Assembly (NCBI GenBank): GCA_964470965.1
Contig: CAYYIS010000008.1
Location: 62,001 to 126,000, forward strand
Direction: 5' to 3'
DNA length: 64,000 bases
Origin: CAYYIS01 sp964470965
GTDB taxonomy: Bacteria > JAAXHH01 > JABIQT01
The notes beneath the pieces were generated by a model that saw only the letters and a program-made list of their open reading frames with translations, was not told the origin of the DNA and ran no database searches. A program made the translations under genes and the position numbers. Positions 62,953-64,000 of the stretch are shown here, in pieces; the stretch's first letter is position 1, and each line of letters opens with the position of its first letter.

Positions 62953-64000
62953 TCACACCGCGGCCATCAGTTCTTCCCGCAACCGATCCGCGACGACATC
63001 GGCCTCTCCCGGCTCCATCATGTACGGCATAACGGAAACTGATGTTCCGCCGCCGCCGAGTTCGATACGGGGTTCTCCGTCTGACAACCGTTTTACAATT
63101 TCATCCGCGGTTATCGGTATGCCTGACTGATCCCAGTTGACCTGCAACACAGGCGCGACGTTGGATCGACCGGGCTGCTGTATGGATGTTTCTATCGTCG
63201 GTAAACCGGAAACCGCGTCCGTGATGGTTTGCAGCCAGCCCTCCCATTCTTTCCATTCTGCTGCATGATCCCGCTGCGCCCACTGTTCGACCGCGGCCAA
63301 CAGGCCCATGATTTCTTCTTTTCCGGCTTTCATGGGCCGCCCGATCGAGTGATGGGGTGCTCCGTTCATGTAAGCATCCCAAAGTAGATCCTTCCTGCCG
63401 AGTACCAGACCAGACGCCTGGGGCCCTCGCATACATTTTCCGCCGCTGTAGGCCACGGCATCCACTCCGTCTTCTAGGTAAACATTCGGCGTATCAGGAC
63501 GCTCCGCAGCCGCGTCCACAAGGACGGGGATGTCATGAGCATGGGCTATGGAGACCATGTCGGCCACCGATATCTCCCCCCGACCTGCAGCATCTCCGAA
63601 GATGGCTACCATGGCGGTATTCTCATTCATGACCGCTTTCATCTCCTCGCGCGACCCCACTTCCACAAGTTTCACGCCTACCATTCGTATGGCATGGTCG
63701 TATATGTGGCGGTGTGACTTCAGTGTCACCACTTCATTCCGCATACCAGCCGTATCCGGCAGCTGTTTTATGCCCTCCGGGTCTGTCCCCACAACACAGG
63801 CAGCCGTGACCTGGCACAGTGCCGCGGCACAACCGCATGTCACGAGACCAAATTCTGCATGCATCAGCGTACCGATCCTGGTACCTGCCCGTTCCATCAA
63901 TTCCTCCATCTGCACGTAGGCGCGGGAGGCTTCCGCCATGGCCTGCCGCGCTTCAGGGAGAAGAAGAGAACCGCTGACGATCGTCAACGTGCCTTTACAG
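62953..64000 (-). CDS. SelA-like PLP enzyme, N-terminus beyond the window
   Basis: The frame is open through the right edge (codons before 63987 read C-K-G-T), matching the INAxGT-LTxxGGS start of the family, so the true start lies outside and at least 348 residues are present. Marks: MEELMERAGTRIGTLMHAEF, VLVDAAAERP and Schiff-base Lys in YSGGKCMRGPQASG. The group includes selenocysteinyl-tRNA synthase SelA, D-glucosaminate-6-phosphate ammonia-lyase (DgaE) and related catabolic enzymes. Catabolic context favours an ammonia-lyase/aldolase type over true SelA. Confidence 0.85.
   Translation of the reverse strand, partial: CKGTLTIVSGSLLLPEARQAMAEASRAYVQMEELMERAGTRIGTLMHAEFGLVTCGCAAALCQVTAACVVGTDPEGIKQLPDTAGMRNEVVTLKSHRHIYDHAIRMVGVKLVEVGSREEMKAVMNENTAMVAIFGDAAGRGEISVADMVSIAHAHDIPVLVDAAAERPDTPNVYLEDGVDAVAYSGGKCMRGPQASGLVLGRKDLLWDAYMNGAPHHSIGRPMKAGKEEIMGLLAAVEQWAQRDHAAEWKEWEGWLQTITDAVSGLPTIETSIQQPGRSNVAPVLQVNWDQSGIPITADEIVKRLSDGEPRIELGGGGTSVSVMPYMMEPGEADVVADRLREELMAAV

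Noticed and set aside
62771..62956. 61-codon minus-strand frame starting with GTG that overlaps the SelA-like stop by 4 nt
   Set aside because: The overlap looks like coupling, but the product is unrecognisable and no other support exists; it stays a possibility only.

Overview
The window reads as free-living bacterial DNA of moderate GC with almost no non-coding space. No rRNA, tRNA, CRISPR array, phage gene or intact insertion sequence was recognised. Several features point to the FCB (Fibrobacteres-Chlorobi-Bacteroidetes) side of the tree: a PorV/UPF0164-type outer-membrane protein, a secreted protein ending in a type IX-like sorting domain, and a TonB receptor with a DUF4249 lipoprotein partner. 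The many PhyH/TauD oxygenases, DUF6807, DUF6785, Gfo/Idh and TIM-barrel isomerases resemble Candidatus Latescibacterota or Poribacteria-like heterotrophs. That placement is inference from gene content only.

Layout. 471-8190 (minus) is a tightly packed catabolic operon: M20 peptidase, mannonate-dehydratase-like enzyme, sugar epimerase, Gfo/Idh dehydrogenase, DUF6807, FAH-family hydrolase, PhyH and TauD oxygenases. 8367-14904 holds a second FAH hydrolase (plus), then a membrane methyltransferase-like protein, a formamidase, a DUF6785 membrane protein and an ALDH7 dehydrogenase (all minus). 15021-19738 carries a GNAT-like acyltransferase, E1 alpha/beta of a 2-oxoacid dehydrogenase, a ThiT-like thiamine transporter and a Lon-N-domain protein. 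19969-24608 (plus) is an acyl-CoA mutase large subunit, etfB, a trans-sulfuration-type PLP enzyme and etfA. It is separated by a strong hairpin from recA (minus), whose promoter spacer is filled by a LexA-like palindrome.

26081-35746 contains a large TPR lipoprotein, an Asp/Glu racemase-like enzyme, a second PhyH, a DUF4249/TonB-receptor pair, a CBM9-like protein and a second DUF6807 protein. 35767-43851 (minus) is a Wzx/Wzy-type polysaccharide operon: chain-length regulator, polymerase/ligase, flippase and three glycosyltransferases, broken by an 800-bp gap. 44088-47860 (plus) is a PorV-like protein, an HU domain fused to TPRs, and a very acidic unknown protein. 47995-50364 is an ECF sigma / zinc anti-sigma / RseB-like operon. 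50588-54319 has a TolC-like protein and a membrane VWA protein.

54326-56179 is a thiamine operon (thiS-thiG-thiE) behind a TPP riboswitch whose P1 strand, antiterminator and terminator can be read directly. 56385-57637 holds a periplasmic TlpA-like thioredoxin with a near-consensus promoter and a small membrane protein. 57638-64000 holds an enolase-superfamily enzyme, a HExxH metalloprotease-like secreted protein, a nucleoside hydrolase, a D-2-hydroxyacid dehydrogenase and a SelA-like PLP enzyme cut by the right edge.

Taken together, the genes suggest an aerobic or oxygen-using scavenger of sugar acids, small amides and other organics, with a surface polysaccharide and envelope-stress regulation. 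Thiamine synthesis and uptake support its TPP-dependent dehydrogenase.
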